Below, in pieces: positions 1 through 12,419 of a DNA stretch of 64,000 nt (position 1 is the first letter of the stretch; every line of letters starts with the position of its first letter). A program made the translations under genes and the position numbers. The stretch is from Warburgia ugandensis (lineage: Eukaryota; Streptophyta; Magnoliopsida; Canellales; Canellaceae). The notes beneath the pieces are model-generated. The model was given only the letters and a program-made list of their open reading frames with translations. It had not been told where the DNA came from and searched no databases. Location: assembly GCA_035236585.1 (NCBI GenBank), contig CP141135.1:4312001-4376000 (forward strand), given 5' to 3'.

Positions 1-957
1 TTGTCAAGGAGGTCATGAGTCTACATGGAGTTCCCTTGACGATTATATCGGATCGAGACACTCTGTTTACCTCAAAGTACTGGAAGAGCGTGCAAGAGGC
101 TCTAGGATCAAGGCTGAAATTTAGCACAGTATTCCACCCTCAGACAGAAGGTCAGAGTGAGAGAACCATTCAGACAATTGAGGATATGCTACGAGCTTGT
201 GTTATGGATTAGAAGAGTAGCTGGAAAGATCACTTACCACTGGTAGAGTTTGTATATAATAATAGTTATCACACTAGTATTGGCATGGCTCCATGTGAGG
301 CACTTTATAGCAGGCCCTATCGGTCACCCTTATGTTGCAGTGATGTAGAAGAAAGACACATAGTGAAGTCTGAGTTGGTAGAGGAGTGTGTAGAGAAAGT
401 TCAACTTATTCAAAAGAAATTATTAATAGCTCACAGCCGACAGAATAGTTATGCTAACAAGAGGCAGAAAGACCTAGAGTTTCCTAAAGGTGAGCATGTA
501 TTCTTTAAGGTTTCCCCGTGAAAGGAGTGATGGGGTTTGGGAATAAAGGAAAGCTTAACCTCAGGTACATTGGACCTTTTGAGATATTACGCAGGGTTAG
601 GACAATAGCATACCAATTAGCCTTACCACCACAGTTAGCAAATGTACACGACGTCTTCCATGTATCCATGTTGAGGAAATACATACTAGATCCCTCACAC
701 ATATTGGAGCAGATCTCAGGAGAGTTGCAGCGTAATATGACATTTGAGGAGAGACCTATGTGTGTACTGGATACGAAAGTCAAGAAATTGAGGACTAAAA
801 CTATTACATTAGTCAAAGTCCTTTGGTAGCATCATTCACTACATGAGACCACATGAGAGACAGAAGAGGAGATGCGGAGAATCCACCCAGAGTTATTTAC
901 ATAGAGATATGTATCGAAATTTCGAGGATGAAATTTTAATAAGGTGGGTAGGAAGGA
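1..957 (+). pseudogene. Ty3/gypsy retrotransposon pol 3' remnant (integrase and C-terminal region)
   Basis: Translated pieces read as the C-terminal part of a Ty3/gypsy polyprotein. Residues encoded at 15-212 match an integrase catalytic core (ISDRD and FHPQTEGQSERT motifs). The piece at 285-521 continues the integrase C-terminus (MAPCEALYSR). The piece at 518-829 carries the RYIGPFEIL and [10 protein letters not shown] motifs that precede the C-terminal, chromodomain-like tail. The reading frame is broken by a stop at 210-212, a frame change near 518, and further stops from 827 on, so this copy cannot encode a working protein. A purine-rich tract (about 942-957) directly precedes the LTR, as a polypurine tract should. 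The start lies outside the window. Assignment to the chromovirus (Tekay/Del) lineage is inferred from motif style and the long LTR. Confidence 0.88.
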
Positions 958-3900
958 TGTAATATCCTCAAATGTTAATCTTAAATTAGTGATAAAATAA
1001 ATAATTAAATTTTAAATTTTATGTATAGAATTTGGTTCTAAAAACTCAAAAACTAGAAAGTACATGTCGATAGAATTCCAACGACATAAAGAACACAGAA
1101 AATAGAGCTCAAACGAAGGAGATATGAGCCGTTTAAGTTAGAAGGGCAAATTGATAAATTAGAGAGGCCCAAAATACAGGGGCTATTTTTTATAATGGTA
1201 ACCCCTTCTACACACCTCTATCAGATCTGACGATTTTGCTGAAAAAATTAATCAGAGACCAGCAAAAACAGACCACCAACGTTCAAAGGAGATACCTTCA
1301 CGATTCAATCACTCCATTCAAGTCCCTTGCCTCCATAGATCGAACGTTTTTCCTAAAAAACCCTAGTAAGAACGCAACACCGGAAAAGATAGGAAAAGCC
1401 CTTCCGGCAGTGTCAATGCCCACCCGATTCATCATGGTAAGTCCCTACTCTCTTTTCCCTCTTTATGCATAGCATATATGTGTGTGGCATGCATTAGAAT
1501 TCATCATTTTTTCAGGGATTTAGTACACCCTACTGTAGTTGTAGGATTTAGTAAATGAAATAGTGTCAAAACCACAATCTATTCGTTCATATGGTATGTG
1601 ACGAACCAGGAACAAACCTTTTAAGTTTGAAGGAGATCCGGCGGTTGACGCCATTAGAAATCACAAAGAACAGTACGTATGATAAATTTAGGAACGTGAG
1701 AAAAATAGAAAAAAACCTTAGTTTTTGTCAAAATCAATCAAAAGGTGTGTTAAAAATGGAAACTACATGAAATTTCGAGCAAAATGGTGCAAAAATACTA
1801 AATTTGGGCACTTGTGGGGTCATTGGCCACGATCGGATTCCGGTCGTCTTTCCTAGCGTCGGCACCCTAGCCGCCAGTGTAAACCTGTGCAAACGGCCCA
1901 CCTAACCCCCTATAAATCAATAATATTAATTTATGAAGTATTTTCATAAAAACTTAATTTTGAGAGCTATAGAAGTCCAAATCACAAGCGAAAATATCCG
2001 TTGTGATTGTCTTGACAATGTAAACCTAGATTTAGCTTGAAAACATATATTTGACCACTTTTAAATTAGTTAAATTATAAAATATTTATTAATAACTTAG
2101 AACCCACTGATCAAAGGGTGATCAGGCCTTAAGACTTGAATAACGAGATAAAGTATAATAATAAATAAGGGTTCTAAGGGGTGTATTAGTGTGACTACTT
2201 TAGAAATTGATTTAGACCATTGGTTTGAACTAGATCTTGGGAAATTATTGATCTGAGGATGATCTGACTATCCGATTAATGTATAAACATTAGATAGACA
2301 CAAAAACGAACAAATGAACATAAGATGAGACCAAATTAAGAACCAAATCATAATTAGAAATCTTAGAGGATGATCCAATGGTTGGATCACCATAAATTCC
2401 CCTATGATGAAATAAATAACATCAAATAGTATTGTGGTATTGACAGGTACATCGGAACGTACAAGATAAGGGAATTATACACTTAAGTTGAATGATCTTA
2501 CATCGAGGTAAGTGACAACATTTAATGTTATGTTTGATTTTAAACCTTGCATTATCATAGCATCATGATTGATTGTGATTTAATTGACACTTATTCTTTT
2601 AGTCTACGATTTTATGAGACTCTGTGTTTTATGTTGCGATCGATACTATAATTTGATAATATATTGAATGAAATTATGATCAATAATTTCATGAGATTGA
2701 TACTTCATATTTATGCAAAATTAGAAATTATCCTTCTTTATTGCATTACTGAAACTGATAGGTTTTCCTGAAAAAAGGACGGTGAAGGCTTGGTGGCTGG
2801 TTCTTTTAGAGGCTAACCCTGGGATGAGGGATGTGCCTTGGGGATTGTGAGCCACGAGTGCTCCTAGTTTTGAGATATGGGATTTTCATGTTTTGTGTTT
2901 TATAACGGGTGCTCTCACTCAGTGGATGTCATGCTATGAGGGAGTAGGGCCAGCCACTAACCCTCGAAAATTGTGATGTGATTGTGATATAATAGACACA
3001 TGCCCACAGATGGCTTCGTTAGGGGTTTGGTAACATGGATAGTCCACACTATCGGTCTGGGCCTTTCCATGGGGACGGACGTTAAGTCTCCCGTTATGGT
3101 GTCGACAGAGAGCAGCGGTGGTTGAGACCCTAGAGGGTTGCCACTGCGGCATGACGATCCATACTTTTGTTCTGTATGCTTGCATGATGAGCATGGAAAT
3201 ATTGTTGTATACTTGGGTGTGATAATACTCAGAGGAGTGATATGAGTACTCATGATATGTTTATACAAGTGTATGGGACACTTATGAGACCCACGTACCT
3301 TAGGATGCCTTGTTATTATTATATGCTCATTTACATTAGCTCATATCATGTTTTAAACACATAAGATGCATGCTTTATCGTGTATGATATTTTAAGATCT
3401 TATTAGCATTGCCTAAAATGATTATAGTTTCGTAGATAATTGCTTTACTCATTGTATCAGTATGATTATTCAATTTGTTCCATTGCTATTACATTAAATG
3501 TCTATGTACCTATACAACAATAGTTTGCTGAGACATTACTTTATTTTGCAATGCCTTAGACCTCGAGCGCGACAACCGAAAGGGCAAGACCGTTGAGAGA
3601 CTGTGATAGCAGTGAGAGATTTCTTTACTTTGACTAATAGACAGTGATGTGAGTTAATAAATGGACTATCATTTGAATTTCTTTATGAACTATATACTTT
3701 TATTTTATGGATTTGATTATGATAGTTATACATATGATGGATATTGAGGTCGGATGATTTTGAAAATAAAGGTGCTGATGATTTTGACGATGGTTTGACA
3801 TGTGTATTGTCTTAATTGTATCACCGCGAAATTTTAATTATGTTTTAAATTATAATCATGATGTTTTGGAAAAAGAAAATAACACCTAGAGGTTTTCAAT

Positions 3901-3961
3901 AAATATTTTAAATAAATAATTAATAGAGTCTTTTATTTTTATAAAAATATAGGGTGTCACA
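958..3961 (+). repeat. 3' LTR of the Ty3/gypsy element (~3.0 kb)
   Basis: The LTR begins TGTAATATCC right after the purine-rich tract and ends GGGTGTCACA, the TG...CA ends expected of an LTR. The length of about 3,004 bp is long but usual for Del/Tekay chromoviruses. The inside is AT-rich with a more GC-rich block at about 2770-3270. No conserved gene is visible; the two minus-strand ORFs at 2934-3268 overlap in this GC-rich block and look fortuitous. The matching 5' LTR is outside the window, so insertion age cannot be judged here. Confidence 0.75.
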
Positions 3962-4589
3962 TCAACATAATTGAGTAGTCCACCTGATTTGGCATTGGAC
4001 GAAAATTGGAATCTTTGTAAATAGTTGATTTTTTCTTACAAAGACATCAATATCCTTTAATATTTGTAACTTAATCTCATTTTAGATATGTTAAATTATC
4101 TACATTATTTTCCTACCAAAATAATAATTTATTTTGAAATAATAATAATAATAATGATAATTTATATAGAATCACTCCTTCTATAAATATCACCTGTTGA
4201 AGATAATAGACAAAGAGAAAGAGAGAATAAGGAAATTATTTCTTTTTTTAAATCTTATTTAACAAAGACTACCATGAAAGTGACTAATTGAGATCTTAAA
4301 AGAGGAGTATTGAAGTCATTTTATCAGAATATCCAATTTGCTAAATAATATTTGTCCAAAACTTTGACCATAGCTAGGTATTTGAAGAAAAGAGGAAACA
4401 ACTGGTAGTTATTTGATATTTTACAAAAATGGAAGAGTATTTGACATTTTTTGGATAGGTAGATGGCTATTTAAAATTTTCCTAAGTTATATAATCAAAC
4501 AGGTAAAGGTCAAAGCTCTATAATTAACAATTAATAAGGACTAGTGTTGTTTGAATCTTACAACCCTAAACTTTTAGGAAGTATCAATG
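3962..4589. other. AT-rich intergenic DNA
   Basis: No gene or recognisable element is seen. It contains a short AAT-rich run near 4139-4160 and otherwise low-complexity A/T sequence flanking the LTR. Confidence 0.5.
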
Positions 4590-4750
4590 TATGAAGCTCC
4601 TACATATATAGGGTCTGGGGAAGGGGCAGACCACAAGGGTCAATATTATGCAGCCTTATCTTGCATTTTGCAAGATGCTGTTTTCACACCTTGAACCCGT
4701 GACCTCAAGGTCACACAACAACAACTCTACCATTGTGCTAAGGCTCTCGT
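4590..4750 (-). mobile_element. Au-type SINE, copy 1
   Basis: Read on the minus strand this carries the tRNA-derived head (box-B-like segment matching TGACCTTGAGGTCACGGGTT with changes) followed by the family body (GCAAGATG... and the TGGTCTGCCCCTTCCCC block). The 3' tail is eroded. The family is recognised as Au SINE from this sequence pattern, which recurs about 20 times in the window. Confidence 0.85.
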
Positions 4751-5067
4751 ACAATAAAATAGCTACTAGCATTAGAAAATAGAGAGTGTGCTCTTTTAGG
4801 CTAATAGATGGATAAGTGTTGCTCTTACAAGTAACAACAAAACTCTTCTAGGTTTCAAGATAAAGTTCTTCAAGAATTCATAATTCTCCATGAAAAAAGT
4901 TCACAATAATAGACACCTATTCTCATTTTAGATAGAAGCTTTAAACAAACAAAGAAACAAAAATCTAAAACCATTAATTGATTTTAGCCGATCAAATTTA
5001 ATGGTTGAGATTAACATAACTAAAAGCAAAGCAAACTAAAAATATATATAAACAACTGAAAATATAT

Positions 5068-5173
5068 AAGAATTCCTAATTGTGTATAGGAATGTCTCTG
5101 CATCAAATTGGTTCAATGCAAAGAATTCCTAATTGTGTATAGGAATGTCTCTGCATCAAATTGGTTCAATGCA
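5068..5173. repeat. Perfect 53-bp tandem duplication
   Basis: Unit 1 is 5068-5120 and unit 2 is 5121-5173; as read by eye the two are identical. Each unit begins AAGAATTCCTAATTG and contains a small palindrome (ATTCCTA ... TAGGAAT). It lies in noncoding DNA and no protein reading is supported. Confidence 0.9.
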
Positions 5174-5187
5174 ATGGAATCCCATTA

Positions 5188-5286
<99 letters not shown>

Positions 5287-5694
5287 TCATCACTTATATT
5301 ACCCCAAACATCTGATTGCATTTCTTTCATTTTGATAGTGAGTCATTTTAATAATAATAAGTCGAGTTAAGAATCATAATCGAACTGGAAGAGCTTTGCT
5401 AGGATGGCTTGGTTAGTAAGCAACCTGTTATATAGACGCCAACTACCAATTAATCCCTTTTTGATTTTGTTTCTTTTCTTTTATGCAAAGTTAGAGACAC
5501 ACCCATGCATAGCCCTAGACCATGATCACCTAGTCGAGAAACTCCTCTTCTACTTGGGCAATTGTGCTAGAAGGCTTTGGTGCAATTTTTTTAAAATGGG
5601 ACAATTGTCGTAGAAGGGAATGCATGATTATCAAAGAAATGAATTCTCTTTTAGCAATCATATATAGATGGGTAACAAGGTTTTACTGGTGCAT

Positions 5695-5968
5695 GAGATA
5701 GAGTGAGTTGACTTGAGATATGATGGGTCATATCATTGTCAATGGTGCTTAAGTAGAGTTGAGATGAAGTGAATCTCCTCATCTCATTGTTAGTTATATT
5801 TGAGATGAAAATCATCTTAGCTCACCGTTAACAGTGCTTAAGATAAGTTGAGAGGAAAATCATCTCAGCTCACTGTTAGTGGTGCACAAGATGAGATGAG
5901 ATGAGGAATCTCAATTCATACTCGTCTCATCTAAACTCAAGCTAGCTCACTTCATCTCAATTACTAGT
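5695..5968. mobile_element. MITE with TGAGATGA-type terminal inverted repeats
   Basis: The left end (from ACTGGTGCATGAGATAGA) and the reverse complement of the right end (CACTAGTAATTGAGATGAA) match over about 30 bases with a few mismatches, including shared GTGAG and CTTGAG blocks. The interior repeats CATCTCA/TGAGATG several times and can form nested hairpins. No coding capacity. A related sequence is at 31561-31719. Superfamily not assigned; hAT-like is possible. Confidence 0.6.
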
Positions 5969-6307
5969 GACCCCAGAAAAATATATTGTTCGGTTTTGCC
6001 TTATCGCATGAGAATTCTCCATGCATCCAATATCAAGGCTATCTTCAAAAGATTTTTTATAGGGTGTAGTGTAGTTAGCTGCAAACAACTTAGCATCTTT
6101 GTCTAATAACAACAACAACAAAGATAACTCAGCATCTCTCCTAAAATATGCTCGGTTGCAGGTTTGAGTCTCTACTTGGTAAGGATTTAAATTGAGAGAG
6201 AGATTTAGAAGAGTGTGCTAAGTAATTCTTAGCTGATAACAGATCAAAAATTCATTCAATGTTACCCATTTTGAGTCCTTTTCAGCCGTCATTTGATCTT
6301 ATAAAAT

Positions 6308-6454
6308 TGCGGGTTTGGGGAAGGGATGGACTATAAGGGCTTATAATACGCATTCTTATCTTGTATTTTTTTGCAAGAGACTGTTTCTACGTCTTAAACT
6401 CATGACCTCAAGGTCATCTGACGACAACTTTTACTATTGCGCCAAAGCTTCCCG
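6308..6454 (-). mobile_element. Au-type SINE, copy 2 (diverged)
   Basis: Minus-strand copy with the head (TGACCTTGAGGTCATGAG), the TTGCAAAAA block and the body. The 3' end, which should carry the GCACCGGGGCTGCCC block, is missing at about 6308. Confidence 0.8.
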
Positions 6455-6589
6455 GCAAATTTGAAGATGCCGGAAGGATAGAGATGCAAGTGGTCCATTG
6501 GTGAAGTTCTATTATTATCAATTTTAATACAAGAAAAAGAAAGAAAAGAAGAAGACGAGAAATGTTAATAAACGACGGCACCAAACACA

Positions 6590-6750
6590 GTTTCTCATCC
6601 GGCTTGAAAAACTCCGATCAATGTTCCACCAAGATCGAACTGTTATAGTCAAGTGGACGGTATAGATTAAACCGATTCCATCTGAGAAACCCCGATCATG
6701 TCCCACCAAGATAGAATTGTTATAGGTCAAGTGGACGGCAGAGATTAAAC
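6590..6750. repeat. Diverged two-unit tandem repeat upstream of QPT
   Basis: Two units of about 77-80 bp share CCACCAAGAT, TGTTATAG, CAAGTGGACGG and AGATTAAACC in the same order (about 6590-6672 and 6673-6750). The block ends about 90 bp before the QPT start codon, so it probably lies in the promoter or 5' leader. Any regulatory role is inference. Confidence 0.75.
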
Positions 6751-6838
6751 CTCGAAACCAAGACTGCGCCTCGAACTCTCATCGCAGTCGTCCTTTGATC
6801 TCGAAGGGGAACGAAGGGACTCTTCCTCGCACGACACC

Positions 6839-9800
6839 ATGTTCGGGAGCTCCGTTCTCTCTCCTGCTCGTTCCCTCCCTTGTCGCCGCTTCCAGTCTAC
6901 TTCTCCTCCATTGATATCTTCCAGGTACTTGAAGGGGTGTACTTATCAAAACTTGGGGAGGGGGGGGCTTCTTACCCCCTTCTTACGTCCTTTCACTGCC
7001 TTCATCTGCTTCGATTTCTTCTGTAAAAATGTTGATTTGTTCTTTGTTTCTGCTATGAATTTGCAGGAGGGTTAGCTCTGTGTCTGCAACAAGCACTAAA
7101 GGTCCCCATATTCGATTGGAAGCAATGGCCATAAAACCCCCTTCTCATCCCACGTACGATCTTAAGGCAGTTATTGCTCTCGCCCTTGCTGAAGATGCTG
7201 GCCAGCTAGGTCCAAATTCCCCTTCTTAGAACCATTTTATTTGTTGGAAAGAAAGAGGAACAGTTTTGTATTCTATGTGTTTGTTGTTTTTCTTATGTGT
7301 GGAAATTATCAATAGTGAAACACTCTAAATTACACTAAAGCAATCTGTGGTAACCTTTTGAAATGTAGTTTTGATGAATTTCTGTTTCATCTGGATACAG
7401 TGTTGATGTACGTAATCCATTTACTCTCGCTTCCGATATTCGATGCATGCTAGAACTTGTTTGAGGCATCACATTTTCTGTTGCTCATCCGAATTGCGCG
7501 TATACGTCAGTGTGTATAGATTGATTTGAGTACTAGCGCTGGAAACTCAGTTGAGAGTTTGAAGAACACAGAAACTCAGACAAGGCATGGGCTTGAACCC
7601 TGTCGAGTACTTAAGTTTGGTTTCTGCACCAAATTGCGATTATACGTCAGCGTATGTAAATTGATTCAAATGCTTGAGTCAAACAACTCGATTGGGTATT
7701 CGAAGAACACATAAAATTCAAACAAGGCATAGGCTTTAAACCCAGTTGAGTAGTTATCGTTAATCACCAAAGGGAAATGAAAGTGTATGTCAGATATAGA
7801 TTGATCTGAGTACGTGAGGTCAAAAAATTGGTTGGGACACAGTTGAATGCCTCACTGAGTTTTGGGTCAACCTAGGCCACATTTCTCATGGGTCCAGGTC
7901 TGGTGTTTGGATGGTTTTCTTTTGTCGCTGGTAATGCAACTGGTTTCATCTGCAATCAATCATTTCTGTCAAGCTCCAATCAGTTTGTTAGCACATATTT
8001 CATCAGGTCTGTTTTGATTGCAGGGGATGTCACTTGTATGGCAACTATTCCGGCTGACATGGAAGCAGAAGCACATTTCCTAGCAAAGGAAGATGGAATC
8101 ATAGCGGGAATTGCTCTTGGGGAGATGATATTCAATGAGGTTGATCCCTCCCTAAAGGTAGAAACTTTGGGTTAGGTCTTTTTTGAACTACAGAAGTGCT
8201 TCCCGTTTATCATGACTTGGAGTTTGTGAAATGATTTGGGACAGGTTGAGTGGTCTCACAAGGATGGTGACTACATTCAGAAGGGCATTCAGTTCGGCAA
8301 AGTACATGGTAAGAATCTCAGCATCTGAAGTGGTCGCTAAGTTCTCTACTGAAATGAAGGGACAGGTTAATTATTTCTTTTTCTTATTGTTTCTGTTTAT
8401 AATATAAAGGGCGTGCTCACCAGATTGTTGTGGTGGAAAGAGTGGTGCTTAATTTTATGCAGAGAATGAGTGGCATAGCAACACTTACCAAGGTACATCG
8501 AGTTGTTGAAGGATTTAAATAAGAAGCATGTAACTTGGTGCATAATGGTTAACACTAGTTGATCTCATGTACTCGAGACAAAAGAATGCTCAGATCATTG
8601 GTGTTTTTTCAATTTCGTATCTGGAATATGTTTCACTTTAAATTAGTATGCGCCCCCTTGATGCAGGCTACATATTAAATACTTCACTTGAAAACTAATT
8701 AGAACTGAGAATAACATTTTCTATTACGTCATTGAGTATATCACTTGCAAGAAATCTTTTATGGTGTAGAGCAGTTATTCATCAAATATGATTAGTCCTT
8801 GATACTTTTCATGCATTTCTTTTGTTATTCATTGGTAATATCATTTTCTTTTGTCTTCCTGAGAGTTTTCAGGCTATGGCAGATGCTGCACATCCTGCAC
8901 GCATTTTAGAGACAAGGAAAACTGCTCCAGGTTTACGTTTGGTGGATAAATGGGCGGTGTTTACCACTTCTCTTGCTTATGATTCCCGTAGTTTGTATTA
9001 ATTGTTTCTATCACTTACTTGACCTTCTGGAACTTCTTCACCAGGTACTAATTGGTGGAGGACAGAATCACAGGATGGGTCTATTTGATATGGTTATGAT
9101 AAAAGACAACCATATTTCGGTAGCTGGTGGTGTAACAAATGCCATAAAATCTGTAGACCAGTTTTTGCAGCAAAGGAATCTTCAGATGCCAGCTGAGGTA
9201 CGTTGCTCATGACTTGTTATGGCACATTTAGATGCATGTCCAAATTGCAGTTTTTATGTGCATAATGTACCCAAGTAAAACATATATTTGCTGAATCATA
9301 TGAGAAGAGAAGTACAGAGGTTATCAAATATCTTTTCCATTATTCTCACACTTTATGAGACCCAGAAAATTTTGGCAGCAATTCCTTTTTATGCTTCTGA
9401 TGGAGTTCTATTTTTGCATGGTTACCTGCAAAATCTAGTATGGTCTGCAGGGGTTTCCTCAGATCGGTCTTAGGTTAGCACTAGTTCCATGAACTCCATA
9501 ACCTGGTTGCCATCAATTCCATCAGCTGATACTTGCCATAGCAAGAAACTTTAAAATGCTAGGTAGAGGGCTTTCATGATTCAAGAACTTCAGATTCTCG
9601 GAATTGCATGTTTCCAAGCTGCAGTGAGTACTCGCCTTGAAAATCAGGAAGTTCTTGTTGTAAGGCAGTGTGATTGTTCTCTTTTTTTGTGCTTAAGTGA
9701 TAATTTTACAATTGCCAATATGGGAGTTAAGATGTCAATTAAAAGCACTTCAACCTTCCATAACTTATGCATATGTGAAGCATCTTCAATTAATTCACCA

Positions 9801-11563
9801 TTGCAGAAGATGGTCCTCAATTAAATTTGGCTAGTTACTACCTGCTTCTTGATTTTTCTTGTCTGTAATGGATTGCTTAGACTACCCTGTGTGGCTTTGT
9901 CTACATTATGTATTTGATAGCATCTACTGTTACTTTTCATCAAGTTATAATGAAGTACTTACTTCAGGTTGAGACCAGAACACTAGAGGAAGTGAAGGAG
10001 GTATTAGATTATGCATCACAGACTAAAACGTCTTTGACACGGATAATGTTAGACAATATGGTTGTCCCACTGCCAAATGGAGATGTTGATGTCTGTATGC
10101 TTAAGGAAGCTGTTGAACTAATCAATGGAAGATTTGAGACTGAGGTAATTTCTGATTTCTAATTCACTCAAAACTCATTTTCAATGATAAAACCTTCCTC
10201 ATAGATTCAATTACAACATTAAATATCTATGCTTGCATTTATCAATCAATATCCTGGAAAATGAGTATCATGGCAACTGGTAGTGTTCTTCTGCATTTTG
10301 TTTACAACTAAATATTTTCTTGGTTGCTTGTACTCTCTCATACAGGATGAAATTTCTTGAGTGTTTACTTCCCTAGATAGAAAAACAAAAAAAGGTTAAA
10401 TGAGCTCCTCCTTAGCATAATGGGCACCTCTGAAGGTGCTTCCACTTTTTGAAAAATTGACCATTGTTATCAGTAATTATACAGTCCTTATTCATCGTAG
10501 ATAAACTGTAGCTTGCATCATCTTCTTTAAGTACGGGATGGACGTTATTGCTGCTTTTGGACTCTTTTAGCTATTTGAGGCTTTTTTCATTGCTTAAAGA
10601 TGAAAGCATGTTGTTGGGACAATGAGTAGTTACCATGAAAGCAATTGTGCCCATGAACAGTCGAGAGTCATATGCTGCAAACTTGAATTGATGGAAGCTG
10701 CCTCTTTCAATCTTTAGTTGTTTCCAATTAATCTTCAGTTATCTATCAATGTAAAAATTGTCGTTGATACATTTGTATTTTGTCAGGCATCAGGCAACGT
10801 TACCCTTGAAACAGTGAACAAAATTGGGCGAACTGGAGTAACCTACATTTCCAGGTAAGCAGGCATCCTTTTCAATCAAACAAACGGGAAAATCATATTA
10901 TTATAGCTATGTTTGGTTGAAACTCTAAATGTGATTTGGTTGCGCACAACGTCACCCTAAGCTTGTCCAGGTACTTGGACAATATTATGAATTATAATTT
11001 TCACAGTGCAAGGTTGATATAGTTGACTGTACCAAAGTGTTGATTATTGAGAACTTCAGCTTCTTAATGTTGATTTCTCTAGTAATGAACGGTATGGAGT
11101 TTAAATTGCTACACTCGTACCCAGTGAATATTTACAGCTGAACAAGTGATAAAATCTGTAGACTATATAGGAGTTTTTGAAGATTGCATGTCTAACATCT
11201 CTTGATGGGAAACCCTGGTGCCCAAAGTTCCCGCATATGCGGTGTTCGGGAAAGGGGTGGACCACAAGGGTTAATAGTACGCAGCCTTACCTTGTATTTT
11301 GCAAAAGGCTGTTTCTACGCCTTAAACCTGTGACTTCAAGGTCATACGATGACAACTCTACCGTTGCACCAAGGCTTCCCTTTTTGTCTAACATTTCTTG
11401 ATGATGACTGTAAATTATGTATAAAAGACTGCCACTGCTGATGTTGGTTGTTCTTTGATTCTGCAGCGGGGCGTTGACGCATTCTGTCAAGGCACTCGAT
11501 ATCTCCCTCAAAATTGATACTGAACTTGCCCTTCAAGTCGTAAGACGTACAAACAGAGCATGA
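6839..11563 (+). CDS. QPT: Quinolinate phosphoribosyltransferase (nicotinate-nucleotide pyrophosphorylase, carboxylating), plastid-targeted
   Basis: Ten coding exons: 6839-6924, 7067-7209, 8024-8157, 8245-8308, 8410-8492, 8873-8956, 9045-9197, 9968-10144, 10787-10854 and 11467-11563. All introns are GT-AG and the joined frame is open for 1,089 nt (362 residues), close to the ~350 expected for plant QPT. The enzyme converts quinolinate plus PRPP to nicotinate mononucleotide, CO2 and pyrophosphate, the entry into NAD from the aspartate route in plastids. The first ~50 residues are rich in Ser/Arg/Pro and look like a transit peptide. Family hallmarks are present: ETRKT (about 183-187), IKDNHI (217-222), EVETRT (249-254), MLDNM (276-280), and SGNVT and SSGALTHS near the end. 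The exon 2 start could shift by one codon because of a nearby second AG. Intron 9 carries a SINE and intron 2 a degenerate tandem repeat. It appears intact. Confidence 0.96.
7491..7850. repeat. Degenerate tandem repeat inside QPT intron 2
   Basis: Two units with a period near 140 bp (about 7491-7629 and 7630-7768) share AATTGCG, TATACGTCAG, GATTGATT, GAAGAACACA, CAAGGCAT and a GTTGAGTA-like end. A third partial unit (GTATGTCAGATATAGATTG) starts near 7788. Noncoding. Confidence 0.7.
11190..11403 (-). mobile_element. Au-type SINE, copy 3, with target-site duplication, in QPT intron 9
   Basis: The SINE body is about 11208-11385 on the minus strand, nearly full length from the head (AAGCCTTGGTGCAA) to the 3' block. 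It is flanked by an 18-bp direct repeat, GTCTAACATCTCTTGATG at 11190-11207 and the same with one mismatch at 11386-11403. The insertion lies antisense about 80 bp before the last QPT exon. Confidence 0.92.
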
Positions 11564-11949
11564 TCCGGCGTTGGTAGAATTGAAATAAAGTTGGAGGAAA
11601 ACCCAGTTCTTCTTTCCATGTTGGCACCAGCTGATCATAGTCCTTGTTGAGTTTTCGGTAGTGTATGAAATAGTGGTGCAGCATTAAGATGTTGTTTCAT
11701 CTCTGGGCAGTTCTGCAAGTTTATTGAATCACCAAAACAGTTTGTAACATTATGTTCCTCATTACATGTAATCCAATCAAGTATATCAACCTTAACAAAA
11801 ACACAGCAAGCAGAGTTTTTTTACTGTGCATTCTTCTTCTGATCCATGATTGCTTTTTGTTGTCTACTTATCTTGTAACAAAGTTAGCAATATGCGTCCA
11901 ATCACGTCTAGTTATTATGATTAGGATTGCTGATTAACAGGGCATAATT
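11564..11949. other. QPT 3' flank
   Basis: This is expected to hold the QPT 3' UTR and polyadenylation region. No canonical AATAAA was noted with confidence, and no other gene is visible. Confidence 0.4.
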
Positions 11950-12126
11950 TGGGTGAGACAATGGGTGTGAATTTGTCATCACGTGACCTTGAGGTCAAAG
12001 GTTCAAGGCATGGAAACAGCCTTTTGCAAAAATGCAAGGGAAAGGTGCATACTATAGACCCTTGTGATATGCCCCTTCCCCAGACCCCACATAGCTGGGA
12101 GCTCGTGCATTGTGACTGCCCTTTTA
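11950..12126 (+). mobile_element. Au-type SINE, copy 4
   Basis: Plus-strand copy: ATCACGTGACCTTGAGGTCA head, GGTTCAAGGC, CAGCCTTTTGCAAAA, and CCCCTTCCCCAGACCCCACAT body, ending CTGCCCTTTTA. The first ~20 bases are diverged. No clear target-site duplication. Confidence 0.85.
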
Positions 12127-12419
12127 TGATCGGTGTGAAGTCCCTTGATCTCATCCCCTAGATTAAAACCTATGAGCAGACAAAGTAGAGTTTTTCGTTG
12201 CTAATCAAGAGGCTAAGACCACTCGAGTTTGAATTAGACATTAATGATGTGATGAATCCTCAGTAATCTAACAGATCAACATATTTAGGGGTGATAAACC
12301 AACCAGATCAGTCGTTCAATGATCCTAGCCACTGTTTTTTGAGTTATATAATGGACAGTAAAAAGTTTGCCTTCCTGGGATCATCTAGTAGGTGACCAAT
12401 TTGTAATAAGTAAGTATTA

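Noticed and set aside
2934..3268. Two overlapping minus-strand ORFs in the LTR
   Set aside because: They overlap in different frames in the GC-richer part of an LTR and show no domain; chance openness is more likely.
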